This document shows positions 6,434-14,491 of a stretch of DNA of 23,554 bases, piece after piece. Source of the DNA: a virus; IMG/VR virus record IMGVR_UViG_3300042465_002716, positions 1 through 23,554 of that record, one strand, 5' to 3'. How positions within the stretch are numbered: the first letter of the stretch is position 1; each line of letters begins with the position of its first letter. Below the pieces are notes generated by a model. The model saw only the letters and a program-made list of their open reading frames with translations. It searched no databases and was not told the DNA's origin. The position numbers and the translations under genes were made by a program.

Positions 6434-7052
6434 CAAAATCCAACAGCAGTTCATGATGTCGCCCACCGTGATAGTGAGGCTTCATCCAGCTATGATATTC
6501 GTTGTACCAACTGAGTTGACTCTCTGGGTGACATCCAATTAGCCCTATGTTGTTTTGTATTACGGCCATAGCATCACCATTGGCATAGGTAGCAACAGTT
6601 TTAAATTTTGTAGTATCACCTACTAAAGCACATCCATCGTAGAAATACATTCGTTCTTGTTGCCCTTGCCAAGTTATAGGTAATGCTTTGGCATGCGGTC
6701 TACGTGTGTCTGTGCCAGGGCGGGTGATGTATTGCACAGCCTCTATGCCATCTACGATATCAAAATAGTCTTCCGCAGCCCAGTATGCTCCCATACATAT
6801 GCCAAGATACCTTCCGCCTCGACCAACAAAGTCCCTGACTCGATCTCCGTTGTGTGCCAGCAGGTGATCAAAACTATCGGCATCACCAATACCTCCTGGT
6901 ACAGCTATCATGTCAACATCATCAAAGAAGTCAGCATCAACGTGCCAGCGTGTGAATATTTTAAAACTGTGGTATGGTTGTAGTGCTTGGAGGATGCCGT
7001 TGCCGGACTCTACTGAACATTTAGGCTGATGCAAGAACAATGCTATCTTCAT
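6417..7052 (-). CDS. Class I glutamine-amidotransferase-like protein (BPL_N type)
   Basis: 211 residues from the ATG at 7052. VPGGIGDADSF (51-61) and GRYLGICMGAY (80-90, with C86 at the nucleophile elbow) followed by GCHPES (173-178) form the Cys-His-Glu arrangement of class I amidotransferase-like folds. The pattern best fits the BPL_N group, named for the N-terminal domain of yeast biotin-protein ligase, whose activity is not established. No partner synthetase domain is fused. A similar protein is common in T4-like marine phages (memory). Longer readings to 7106 are rejected: a near-late box (TATAAAGA) ends 5 bases before this ATG. Converges with the HAD gene. Confidence 0.83.
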   Translation of the reverse strand: MKIALFLHQPKCSVESGNGILQALQPYHSFKIFTRWHVDADFFDDVDMIAVPGGIGDADSFDHLLAHNGDRVRDFVGRGGRYLGICMGAYWAAEDYFDIVDGIEAVQYITRPGTDTRRPHAKALPITWQGQQERMYFYDGCALVGDTTKFKTVATYANGDAMAVIQNNIGLIGCHPESQLSWYNEYHSWMKPHYHGGRHHELLLDFVSDLQ

Positions 7053-7169
7053 ACAGTCTTTATAAAAGTGCTCACTTAGAACGCCATTCCGGGGCACGAC
7101 TCCCATAACGTTCTGCCCAGCAGCCGGGCAACCCTGAAGTAACGCTAACGTTCCTAAGGTAGGGTGTTC
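7053..7169. other. Intergenic segment with hairpin and 23S-rRNA-like (I-CeuI-site-like) string
   Basis: 117 bases between two minus-strand genes, long for this genome. Contains a hairpin TGCCC (7114-7118) / GGGCA (7126-7130), two copies of TAACGTTC (7106-7113 and 7146-7153), and at 7140-7166 a 27-base string with 21 identities to the 23S rRNA segment cut by I-CeuI, including an unbroken TCCTAAGGTAG. No coding sign. Role unknown. Confidence 0.5.
7057..7064 (-). promoter_or_regulatory. Variant late box TATAAAGA
   Basis: One mismatch from TATAAATA. The last base is 5 from the ATG at 7052, again predicting a start at the codon. Confidence 0.35.
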
Positions 7170-8282
7170 TTATTCTTGTGCTTTCTCGATGGTATAGTCT
7201 GCTTCTGTGCTATCTGGATATCGAGCTGTTAACTTGGCAATGATGTCTTGGCGGCTTTCACCTTGGATACGAGCAGTCCTACCTGATGCAGTCTGTGTTA
7301 CTACATACGTTCCAGGACCGTCATTGGCATCTGGTTCAGGCGCTGCTGGCTTTTCTTCGCCTGAAGCATAACTTAACGGGAATCGTTTTTTCAAATCTGC
7401 TATAGCAGCCGGAATATCATACCCGCCACGGGCCACATCTTCGCTGGCTGTTTTTAGTTCTGCTGCCTTGCTTTGGATACCTGCGACAATGCGCTTCATC
7501 AGTCCAGGAAACAGTTCTGAGAACTTCTCGTCTGATCGTATGCTTTGATTGCCGTTGTTGATTTGATTAGTAGGAGCATGTATCTGCCATTTGCCATTAA
7601 CATCATCTGAATTTTCTTTGTCAAACACAGATATCACAGGACCGTCTGGAGCATAGGTTTTAAACCAGCGTTCACCTGAGCTTGATCCTGTGCAGAAGCT
7701 GGCTTGGAAACCTGCGGAGTTGTTGAATGTGTAGCATGAACCGTAGTTCATAGGAACTACGATAAGGAATCGTTCATCATCTACGATGGTGATTTCTTTG
7801 CGATCACGTTTGTGTTTTTCAATGACTTCAGCATCTTTGATACGGTTAAGTTCATCGCGATAATTGCGCTGCTGAATGATAGATTGTATTTGACGTAGAT
7901 TTTTAAACTTGTTGAAGTCTTGATCTTTTTCTGCTAGTTTGCCACGTATGCTCAGGGCCTTCCAAGCACCTAGAGCGTCGCCACCTTCGCCGTTGATGTC
8001 TTCAAAGTCGGCCACGCCATTGATATACATGCGAGTCAACCATTCGTCAAACTTGCCATCAGTGGAGATGTTGCCATAGTCTGTGCTGCTGAGACTGAGG
8101 TCTAGGAGATCACTCCATAGTTTAACTATCTCGTCATCTGAGGGTTTAGGTCCTAGTTTGGCCACACGATCTTTGGGCAATGTGCCATCATGGCGCATGG
8201 CTATGCTCAACATCTTGACCATCTTGGGATCTTTGAGTTTGGCTGCTATGTTGGCTTCGAGAACTATTTGATTGAGTTTCAT
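7170..8282 (-). CDS. Phage protein with FCTG...GPV core, possible internal head protein
   Basis: 370 residues. The middle (about 165-240) reads FLIVVPMNYGSCYTF, FCTGSSSGERWFKTY, GPVISVFDK and KWQIHAP. This matches, from memory, a widespread phage domain with a KWCT-like motif followed by F..Y...GPL and QxH, for which no function is known. C197 and H235 are candidates for a conserved site. The N-terminus MKLNQIVLE|A resembles a capsid-targeting sequence (VLE rather than strict L/IxE). The C-terminal 70 residues look like a separate small domain after an acidic linker (about 310-325). Its ATG overlaps the preceding stop (ATGA); AAAGGAG lies 15 bases upstream. Confidence 0.8.
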   Translation of the reverse strand: MKLNQIVLEANIAAKLKDPKMVKMLSIAMRHDGTLPKDRVAKLGPKPSDDEIVKLWSDLLDLSLSSTDYGNISTDGKFDEWLTRMYINGVADFEDINGEGGDALGAWKALSIRGKLAEKDQDFNKFKNLRQIQSIIQQRNYRDELNRIKDAEVIEKHKRDRKEITIVDDERFLIVVPMNYGSCYTFNNSAGFQASFCTGSSSGERWFKTYAPDGPVISVFDKENSDDVNGKWQIHAPTNQINNGNQSIRSDEKFSELFPGLMKRIVAGIQSKAAELKTASEDVARGGYDIPAAIADLKKRFPLSYASGEEKPAAPEPDANDGPGTYVVTQTASGRTARIQGESRQDIIAKLTARYPDSTEADYTIEKAQE

Positions 8283-9151
8283 CCTGAAATCAAACTCCTT
8301 TTAAAGAATGTCAGCACTGTGCCTAATTTCTTTTGATCGCCGCCTGCGATGTCTTTCATCAGTTGGCTACCGCCCTCAGATCGCTGTGCATTATAGCCGT
8401 CGCGATAGCCGCTGCGACTTATAGCGCCAGTCTGTTCGGGGTAGTGATGACTGGCTGCCATTAACACAGCAACATTAATAGCAGCTCTGACTGAGTTAGG
8501 TGTGTCAGAATCTGTTTCCAACGACTCAATGGCTTGTTGCAGTCGTTTCACATGTTCTAGTTTTTTGGCAGCTTTGTCAAAGGCATCGTTCTTGATCTGA
8601 TTGGCGATATGTCCTTTGACGTCTGCGATAGCAGCAGTAATTGCTTTGGCCCACAGTGGCTTGAATTTTTTAGTCAGGGTGTCTACACTGACCATCGAAG
8701 TGTCAGTGCCAGCCTGTTGATCTTTACGTTTCTTTCGTTTGTCATTCACTGTAGAAGTATTGTTTCCCACATAGAACTTGTTTAGTTTGCCTATTTTTGA
8801 TTTCAAAAAATCAATGACGTTGCCGCCTCGGCCATCTGCAAAACTGTCTACTTCTCCACCTGAGCTAGCAGTGGCTTCATAACTACCGCTAGTGGTAGCA
8901 CGGATGGCTCCTGTGCCTGTGGTGCCTTTGATTATGACCCAAGCACCTCTTCTGGCGTCTTTGAGTTCACTCCATGATATCTTTTCTACTTGTCGATAAT
9001 CCTGATCATGTGCAAGGCCCATGTCTGTGTGAAGGAATTTAACTACTTGTTTGCCACCAGGATTGTCTAGTATCAAGTTGAGACTGGTGCTGGCTTCGTT
9101 GAGATAGCCTTCAAGCAGTTGTGAAAATAATTGATAAGATTCTGTGCGCAT
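8279..9151 (-). CDS. Unknown protein with capsid-targeting-like N-terminus
   Basis: 290 residues from the ATG at 9151. The late box ends 5 bases before this ATG, which argues against an upstream in-frame ATG at 9199 that would lie inside the nuclease gene. The start MRTESYQLFSQLLE|G has an amphipathic helix and an LLE site of the T4 prohead-protease type. A basic stretch (DKRKKRKDQQ, about 140-150) and long helices (about 165-240) suggest nucleic-acid binding, but no catalytic motif is visible. It forms a two-gene unit with the FCTG protein. An internal, DNA-associated head protein is my inference. Confidence 0.75.
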   Translation of the reverse strand: MRTESYQLFSQLLEGYLNEASTSLNLILDNPGGKQVVKFLHTDMGLAHDQDYRQVEKISWSELKDARRGAWVIIKGTTGTGAIRATTSGSYEATASSGGEVDSFADGRGGNVIDFLKSKIGKLNKFYVGNNTSTVNDKRKKRKDQQAGTDTSMVSVDTLTKKFKPLWAKAITAAIADVKGHIANQIKNDAFDKAAKKLEHVKRLQQAIESLETDSDTPNSVRAAINVAVLMAASHHYPEQTGAISRSGYRDGYNAQRSEGGSQLMKDIAGGDQKKLGTVLTFFKRSLISG

Positions 9152-9155
9152 GATA

Positions 9156-9163
9156 TATTTATT
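9156..9163 (-). promoter_or_regulatory. Late promoter box AATAAATA, leaderless geometry
   Basis: Contains the TAA stop (9159-9161) of the nuclease gene. The last A is 5 bases before the ATG at 9151. Confidence 0.65.
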
Positions 9164-9602
9164 GGCACCAGCTTTGTTTAGCATCGCCATAGTATTCACG
9201 AGCTAGGCCGTTGCTGATAAGTCCCTGACGAATGCTTTGTCCGTTTACCAGGATGTCTCCCAATATACGGCCACCAAACTTATCCCATCCGTAGATAATA
9301 ACTTGGTGCTTCGGGTGGGATTGTAAGGCTTGAGTTGTAAATTTACTCGCCAATTGCGCTCGCTGGTCTTCTTGTGGACATTGAGCTCTGTGTCCTTTTT
9401 CTGGCGTGTCGACTCCGTAGATCCTAACAGCAAGTTCGGGCTTGAGTGGTAAGGGGAGAAAGGGAGCGGCGATCACAATTGTGTCGCCGTCACTCACTCT
9501 AATAACTTGTGCATCGTAGGTTGCTGACTTTGCAGGCATCTTGCCCTGCGCAAATGCTAACAGGGGCAATGTCGATAATAATAATAGTAGTAGTTTATTC
9601 AT
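9159..9602 (-). CDS. Exported staphylococcal-type nuclease (SNase-like)
   Basis: 147 residues with a clear Sec signal peptide (MNKLLLLLLSTLPLLAFA, cut after LAFA), then an SNase/OB-fold domain. Active-site residues expected for the family are present: R60 and E68 in VRIYGVDTPE, and R112 in WDKFGGR, where one extra Gly replaces the usual YGR spacing. SDGDTIVI near 37-44 is the typical opening. The family cleaves DNA and RNA with calcium. With the signal peptide it should act in the periplasm or outside the cell, perhaps degrading host or competitor DNA or salvaging nucleotides after lysis. GGTCCCC precedes the ATG; the late box 9627-9634 gives a leader of about 20 bases. Confidence 0.9.
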   Translation of the reverse strand: MNKLLLLLLSTLPLLAFAQGKMPAKSATYDAQVIRVSDGDTIVIAAPFLPLPLKPELAVRIYGVDTPEKGHRAQCPQEDQRAQLASKFTTQALQSHPKHQVIIYGWDKFGGRILGDILVNGQSIRQGLISNGLAREYYGDAKQSWCQ

Positions 9603-9625
9603 GGGGACCTTTTAAATCTTATAGC

Positions 9626-10237
9626 TTATTTATTCTCTACCCAGAAGCCCAGTCTATCTCCGGCAGTTGAGGGATACCATGTGGTATTGGAGGGTTGAGG
9701 TTTGAGATCATCGCACCAAACTGGGTATATTACATCGCTGCTATGGTTGGAGAAATCATCGTTCCAACGCAGATGCACTTCGATGATCTTGTCCCCAACG
9801 TATTCCACATTGACCCACGGTGTCAAATGCCATAGTTCACCTAATACTTTAGGAAAGCTGTATTTCTCATCAATACGCTGCCAGCGGCTGAATCTGTCTA
9901 GCCTATCAGGATCATCGCGAAATCCTTCCACTGCCAGGGTCTGTATGCCATAGTGAAAGTCCACAGAGATATGACGGCCCTCGAAACATTCACTCCAAAA
10001 GTATCCGTCAGGAACTAGGTCAGTGTCTTGGGGTGTTAGCCATTGTTTCGTAGCACCGCGACTCATCATGCGTATGTTGGTTATAGGACGAACAATGTAG
10101 TGTGCTGGTTTAGGCACTGGTATACCTGCGGGTGCTGCGATATGCCCACATTTCACAGCTAGAACAAGTTTATCGTAGACCCAGAGATAATCGATCGGAC
10201 AACGACGCCATACATCCTTGTCGTCGATGTATTGCAT
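9626..10237 (-). CDS. ATP-grasp-like protein of T4-like phages
   Basis: 203 residues from the ATG at 10237, which follows the upstream stop by one base; an in-frame ATG at 10267 lies inside the upstream gene. IPVPKPAHYIVRPI (about 39-52) and a late segment VNVEYVGDKIIEVHLRWN resemble the ATP-grasp fold, where an E-x-H/N-x-R strand binds magnesium and ATP. RHISVDFHYGIQTLAVEGFRD in between fits the lysine-binding sheet region. A protein of this pattern is common in T4-like cyanophages (memory) and has no known substrate. The fold call is from motif shape only. Translationally coupled to the gene at 10239. Confidence 0.75.
   Translation of the reverse strand: MQYIDDKDVWRRCPIDYLWVYDKLVLAVKCGHIAAPAGIPVPKPAHYIVRPITNIRMMSRGATKQWLTPQDTDLVPDGYFWSECFEGRHISVDFHYGIQTLAVEGFRDDPDRLDRFSRWQRIDEKYSFPKVLGELWHLTPWVNVEYVGDKIIEVHLRWNDDFSNHSSDVIYPVWCDDLKPQPSNTTWYPSTAGDRLGFWVENK
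9627..9634 (-). promoter_or_regulatory. Late promoter box AATAAATA
   Basis: Overlaps the TAA stop (9626-9628) of the upstream gene. Predicted start near 9621, giving an 18-base leader with the ribosome site of the nuclease gene. Confidence 0.6.
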
Positions 10238-10238
10238 A

Positions 10239-10874
10239 TCACTCGTATGTAACAGTGTCTGAGTCACCTAAAGACCATTTAGGATTAGTTTCAACTACCC
10301 ACTTCTTGGTAGCTACCTTGAAGTCTGGGAACAGCATCTCTTTGGGATTACTAGCAGCATCTAAAAACAAGCAGCGATTGTTGGGCTGGGCAGCATACTG
10401 TCCGTTGTCCAGTTCAATGAAGTTAAAGCTCTTGTGATCTTCAGGCCATTCTGAATAGGTGGTGTCTATGATGTTCATATCCGGCGCTGCATTATCCACT
10501 GTGAACAGATAGTTGCCTTGATAAAACTCTTTGTTCTTGGCATAGAATTTACAACTGAGATTGCGTAGGAATGCTTTCTGTATCACAGCAATGTCATAAC
10601 TGAAACAGTCCCATATTTGTAGTGTATCTAAGGGTAAAAACTTTTCCGGTTCTAGATTGTCTGAACGGCTCACATAGGCATGCAGGGGCAGCTTGTCATA
10701 AAGCGCACCATAGCGTGGCAAGTAGGCTTCTATGCGAAATGCTTGACTGCGTAGGCTCTTGATTGAAACCCAGATGCAAGGTTCGTACTCACCGTGGCCA
10801 CTTTTAAAATCGTATAAGAACTCTCGTCTTACGAAACAATGTACTGGAGGAAGGTTGGCAACTAGAAAACTCAT
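10239..10874 (-). CDS. Conserved T4-like phage protein of unknown function
   Basis: 211 residues beginning MSFLVANLPPVHCFVRREFL. Recognisable segments are FRIEAYLPRYGALYDKLPLHAY, LQIWDCFSYD and DHKSFNFIELDNGQYAAQPNNRC, which recur in T4-like cyanophage proteins as I remember them. It is soluble and aromatic-rich with no catalytic signature that I know. The ATG is inside the stop of the cysteine-rich gene (ATGA), with AAAGGA 8 bases upstream. Its constant pairing with the ATP-grasp-like gene suggests a shared pathway (inference). Confidence 0.8.
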   Translation of the reverse strand: MSFLVANLPPVHCFVRREFLYDFKSGHGEYEPCIWVSIKSLRSQAFRIEAYLPRYGALYDKLPLHAYVSRSDNLEPEKFLPLDTLQIWDCFSYDIAVIQKAFLRNLSCKFYAKNKEFYQGNYLFTVDNAAPDMNIIDTTYSEWPEDHKSFNFIELDNGQYAAQPNNRCLFLDAASNPKEMLFPDFKVATKKWVVETNPKWSLGDSDTVTYE

Positions 10875-11020
10875 TCACATTCCTTTTTATCTATACAATC
10901 TAAACACGAACACTCGTTGCAATCGCAGTCGTCTGTCATACAACTGAATCCGCAGTGTGCGGTGCACCAGCAGGTGCATTTGGGTTTTAATCTTTGATAG
11001 CTTGTGTCATTGTTGTCCAT
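10871..11020 (-). CDS. Cysteine-rich 49-residue protein (metallothionein-like)
   Basis: ATG at 11020 with a strong AAGGAG site 8 bases upstream; the stop overlaps the next ATG (ATGA). The product has 11 cysteines in its last 35 residues, spaced mostly as CxC and CxxC (KCTCWC, AHC, FSC, DDCDC, NECSC, LDC, KEC), with several Asp/Glu. Such spacing binds clusters of zinc, copper or cadmium, as in metallothioneins, or several zinc ions. The length and lack of signal peptide suggest a cytoplasmic metal-binding protein. It sits between the fibre gene and the two conserved unknowns. No family match can be named. Confidence 0.8.
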   Translation of the reverse strand: MDNNDTSYQRLKPKCTCWCTAHCGFSCMTDDCDCNECSCLDCIDKKECE

Positions 11021-11030
11021 TGTTGTCTCC

Positions 11031-14000
11031 TTATAATAATCTCTCTGCTATGATATTGAAGCCATCTGTAGCACCGTCATCACTACGCATAAATGTCACA
11101 CGATAGATACGGCCCAATGCTTTATCCTGTAGTGTAACTGTAACAGTATCGCCTGGACTATCTATACCAAGACTGGTATACAAACTAGTCCAGGCATTAT
11201 TTGCTACTATCACCCCAGTGCTACCTGCTTGGTTTATCGCACTGCCGGATCTTGCGGTTACCGCTGTCCAAGCAAGATTTTTTGAGTAACTGGCGTTGCT
11301 GATAACCTGCGGAAATACGCCTGCAAGCCCAGAATTTGTTATGCGGAAACGCATATCATTCACAGTAAGTTCAGTGCCCATTGCGGCATTGAACGCTGTT
11401 CTAGCAAGACTTGGTGTTCTTGCTGTTACTACTGCATCCGTGTTAATATTAAACGCAGTGGTGTTCATGGTCAACACATTGGTAAACGCACTGCTACTAC
11501 GGAACTGGAATTCTCCGTTAGTGGTTCCGCCATTGCTAACATCAAAGTATATTACACTGGCGCCGTTGGTACGATCACGGATAGCCGCATCTCTGGGCAC
11601 AGACAATGCCACATTGCTGATAGCACTGTCGCCCGCACTAAATGCTGTTGTGTGATTACTTGTGACAGTGGCAGTTGTGCCTATGGTCTTGCCACTGGCC
11701 ATTGACAGGTTATTGTTGATAGTGGTAGTGCCTGTAGCTGCTCCAACACTTAAAGTGATAGCGGCTCCGGCAAAGTTTACAGTTGTAGCGGTAGTATTGA
11801 TTAAATTAAAACTTGAGCTTGGTGTTGTCAGACTTGTGGTAATTGCTGGACTGGTCATTGCTGGCGTGGCACCAAAACTGGTTAGACTGCTCGCTGTTAC
11901 ACCGCTGGCTAATGTGTTACCAGTCAGTGTGCCTGCCGCGGCTGTAACTGTAATATCAGAACTGCCATTAAAGCTAACTCCATTGATGTTGCGAGCAGTG
12001 GTCAGCGTAGCGGCTGACCCATTCACTGACCCGGTGATAGTGTTTGTAACTGATAGATTTGTTAAGGTACCTACGCTTGTAAGACTACTTGCTGTTACTC
12101 CTGATGCTAGAGTATTTCCAGTCAGTGTGCCAGCGGCTGCTGCACTCTGAGTGATAGTGATAGCACCTTCTGCATCTGAAGCTGTGGTGATACCACCTGC
12201 ACCTACAAACTTGACTGTTTCTTCTGTACCGATTGTTCTTAAAGTGCTGTCATCTGCGGCTACATTGAATGTAAAAGTATTTGTAATAGCATTCCACGGA
12301 GTGCGTTTCCAAATAGTAGGCAATGGGTTGGCACTGGTAATCGTGAAACTGTCTCCGAGAGTAACTGTGCCGGTCCAACTGGAAGTAAGTATAAGGTCCC
12401 AAAAACCATTTGGATAGTTTTCGGACCAACTAGACACACTCGATACTGTGCGGGTAATATTTCCGCCGCCGGGATTAAATGTCACAGTCCACCCGTAACC
12501 TGGTGTAAGTGCAAGTGGATTCCAATTGTTGCTGATTCTAAGTTGATTGTAGTTAGAAGCACTTTCACTGTTTAAGAATGTACCAGTATAACTATTGCTT
12601 ACATAGGCTGTGGTACAATAATAAATGTAGCTACTGTCAAAGGCCACATTGCCTACAGCATCTCCTACTGCACCTGTTAGTGAGCTTGGTGCGGCAACAA
12701 TTTTTAATGTGTTGGTACCGTCTGTTAGTGTAGGTATATTAATGGCTGCACTGCCGTCAAAGCCGACACCATTGATGTTTCGTGCCGTGGTTAGTGTTGC
12801 TGCTGAACCTGTGGTATTTTGATTTAGTGTAGGTATGTCAGCGGCTACAATAGCACGGAATGTTGGAGCCCCATTAGATCCGTTTGGTGCGGCTAGGAAA
12901 TGGTTGGCTGTCTTACTGGCATAAGGGTTCTGTGTATCACCATAACCCGAAGCCAATGCGATGGTAACTGCTGAACCGCCCGTATAACTTGTACCACTCA
13001 ATCCCGTGCCGATAGTCAAGGCGTTTGGATTAGCCGCTAAGATAGTAGCACTTGATCCTAAACTAATACTTGTGCCATTTACAGTTATTGAACTATTGGT
13101 TAGTTTGTTATTGGCTATTGACCCGGCTAACATTATGTCTGTAACAGCACCTATACTATTTGTGTAAACGCCATTAGTCACTGTAGTAGCATTACCAATA
13201 AAGTTAGTTGCTGTTACAGAGTTTAATCCTGCTAGGTTAGCGGTTGTAGTGCCTAACGCTACGACTGTGCTACCAATAGTAACTGTGCTGTTCAACAACT
13301 TGGCATTGGCAATGTTGCCTTCTAACATAGCATTAGTGACTTTGTCTGTGTCGCTGGTTCTAACTACAGTACTATCAACAGCTATAGTTATAGCACCTTC
13401 GGCATTTGACGAAGTATCAATGCCAGTGCTACCAATAAACTTGACTGTTTCTTCTGTGTCGATAGCAATCATAGTGCTATCGTCTGCGGCCACATTAAAT
13501 GTAAATGTTGACGCAGGACCTTGCGGTCCAACAGGGCCTTGTTCTCCTTGTATGCCTTGTGGCCCAGTTGCTCCTGCAGCACCGGTTGACCCAGTATCAC
13601 CTTGTATTCCTTGAGCACCTTGTGCGCCTGCGGGTCCTGTAGCGCCAGTTGCTCCTGTGGCCCCCGTGTCGCCTTTTAGTCCCTGTATACCTTGAGCACC
13701 TTGCAGTCCCTGTGGGCCAACTATCTGTCCAATATTATCCCAACGGCTGTCTGTGACATTCCAGAAATATAAATCGCCGTTCTCTTGATTGATCCAAGCA
13801 TCGCCTGCTGAAGGACTAACTACGGCTAATATTTCTGCTTCGTTATTTTTAGAACCTTTTAGAGTAACAGCAGCACCTTGTTCGCCGGTATCGCCCTTTA
13901 CACCTTGTATTCCTTGTATGCCTTGTGCGCCTTGTGCGCCTGCAGGTCCTGTCGCACCCGTAGCTCCCTGTGGTCCTGTGGGTCCTGTCGCACCCGTAGC

Positions 14001-14210
14001 TCCCTGTGGTCCTGCGGGTCCTGTAGCGCCTGTAGGTCCAGTTGGCCCGGGAGATCCGCCCCCTCCACTGACAATAGTACCTCCGGGAGTAGAACCGTCA
14101 CTCAAACGAAGTATACCAGTACTATTATCATAGAATAATGTGCCGCGTCTGCCAATGAAGTTGTCTACAGAACTCTGTACCAGTCCTGCTTCTATTTTGC
14201 GAAATGCCAT
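11031..14210 (-). CDS. Long tail-fibre/virion protein with collagen-like repeats
   Basis: 1059 residues. Residues 1-50 (MAFRKIEAGL...GILRLSDGS) match the N-terminal module of T4-like marine phage structural proteins. Two collagen-like Gly-x-y blocks follow at about 54-112 and 164-232, split by a small domain (GDAWINQENGDLYFW...W). The rest is beta-rich with internal repeats: FTFNVAADDST...EETVKF twice, TLTTARNINGV three times and LTGNTLASGVTASSLTS twice. Such rods form trimeric fibres that reach the receptor. The C-terminus resembles other fibre tips. Late box with 13-base leader and AGGG ribosome site. Base repeats are marked separately. Confidence 0.9.
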   Translation of the reverse strand: MAFRKIEAGLVQSSVDNFIGRRGTLFYDNSTGILRLSDGSTPGGTIVSGGGGSPGPTGPTGATGPAGPQGATGATGPTGPQGATGATGPAGAQGAQGIQGIQGVKGDTGEQGAAVTLKGSKNNEAEILAVVSPSAGDAWINQENGDLYFWNVTDSRWDNIGQIVGPQGLQGAQGIQGLKGDTGATGATGATGPAGAQGAQGIQGDTGSTGAAGATGPQGIQGEQGPVGPQGPASTFTFNVAADDSTMIAIDTEETVKFIGSTGIDTSSNAEGAITIAVDSTVVRTSDTDKVTNAMLEGNIANAKLLNSTVTIGSTVVALGTTTANLAGLNSVTATNFIGNATTVTNGVYTNSIGAVTDIMLAGSIANNKLTNSSITVNGTSISLGSSATILAANPNALTIGTGLSGTSYTGGSAVTIALASGYGDTQNPYASKTANHFLAAPNGSNGAPTFRAIVAADIPTLNQNTTGSAATLTTARNINGVGFDGSAAINIPTLTDGTNTLKIVAAPSSLTGAVGDAVGNVAFDSSYIYYCTTAYVSNSYTGTFLNSESASNYNQLRISNNWNPLALTPGYGWTVTFNPGGGNITRTVSSVSSWSENYPNGFWDLILTSSWTGTVTLGDSFTITSANPLPTIWKRTPWNAITNTFTFNVAADDSTLRTIGTEETVKFVGAGGITTASDAEGAITITQSAAAAGTLTGNTLASGVTASSLTSVGTLTNLSVTNTITGSVNGSAATLTTARNINGVSFNGSSDITVTAAAGTLTGNTLASGVTASSLTSFGATPAMTSPAITTSLTTPSSSFNLINTTATTVNFAGAAITLSVGAATGTTTINNNLSMASGKTIGTTATVTSNHTTAFSAGDSAISNVALSVPRDAAIRDRTNGASVIYFDVSNGGTTNGEFQFRSSSAFTNVLTMNTTAFNINTDAVVTARTPSLARTAFNAAMGTELTVNDMRFRITNSGLAGVFPQVISNASYSKNLAWTAVTARSGSAINQAGSTGVIVANNAWTSLYTSLGIDSPGDTVTVTLQDKALGRIYRVTFMRSDDGATDGFNIIAERLL
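13945..14016 (-). repeat. 36-bp tandem repeat in the collagen-like block
   Basis: Two copies (13945-13980 and 13981-14016) differ only at the second-last base (T/C), each coding 12 residues (four Gly-x-y triplets). The near-identity at DNA level, unlike the surrounding diverged triplets, points to a recent duplication by slippage or recombination. Confidence 0.9.
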
Positions 14211-14229
14211 CGAAATACCCTAGTTAGAG

Positions 14230-14237
14230 TATTTATC
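14230..14237 (-). promoter_or_regulatory. Late promoter box GATAAATA
   Basis: Contains the TAA stop (14233-14235) of the upstream gene. Predicted start near 14224, giving a 13-14 base leader with AGGG for the fibre gene. Confidence 0.7.
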
Positions 14238-14478
14238 GGCTTCTGAAGATTGGATTGTTGGGATTGTGCTCAGTCTCGTCTTGAGTGAGTTTGCGGATGA
14301 TTGGCGAATCTTTGCCCGCTTCAGCTTTGTCCAGTTCTAATTCTTGCTGTAACGGTGAAACCATTATGGGATTTGGGTCTTTTTCCTCTGGATTCTTTGG
14401 CTGGCTTTCACTAGACTCGTTGCCGTCTAGTTTTTCAATAATGTCGGCCAAGGCCCTCATGAATTCTGCTGCTCTCAT
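14233..14478 (-). CDS. Small acidic phage protein
   Basis: 81 residues: an N-terminal helix (MRAAEFMRALADIIEKLDGNE) followed by a disordered acidic/Pro/Asn-rich tail with NPIMVSPLQQELELDKAEAG. This LQQ-x-LEL segment occurs in small proteins next to fibre genes of T4-like phages, as I recall, without known role. An IIE|K site near residue 15 would fit a prohead-protease cut (speculative). The late box ends 6 bases before the ATG; no ribosome site is present, so the mRNA should be leaderless. Lies between two virion genes. Confidence 0.7.
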   Translation of the reverse strand: MRAAEFMRALADIIEKLDGNESSESQPKNPEEKDPNPIMVSPLQQELELDKAEAGKDSPIIRKLTQDETEHNPNNPIFRSR

Positions 14479-14483
14479 AGTGT

Positions 14484-14491
14484 TATTTATT
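14484..14491 (-). promoter_or_regulatory. Late promoter box AATAAATA, leaderless geometry
   Basis: Overlaps the stop of the PA14-like gene (TAA, 14490-14492). The last A is 6 bases before the ATG at 14478, placing the start at that codon. Confidence 0.7.

Noticed and set aside
11296-14133. Long plus-strand open frames opposite the fibre gene, including Pro/Cys/Ala-rich ones
   Set aside because: They mirror the repeats of the minus-strand fibre gene, have no ribosome sites and give unnatural low-complexity proteins.
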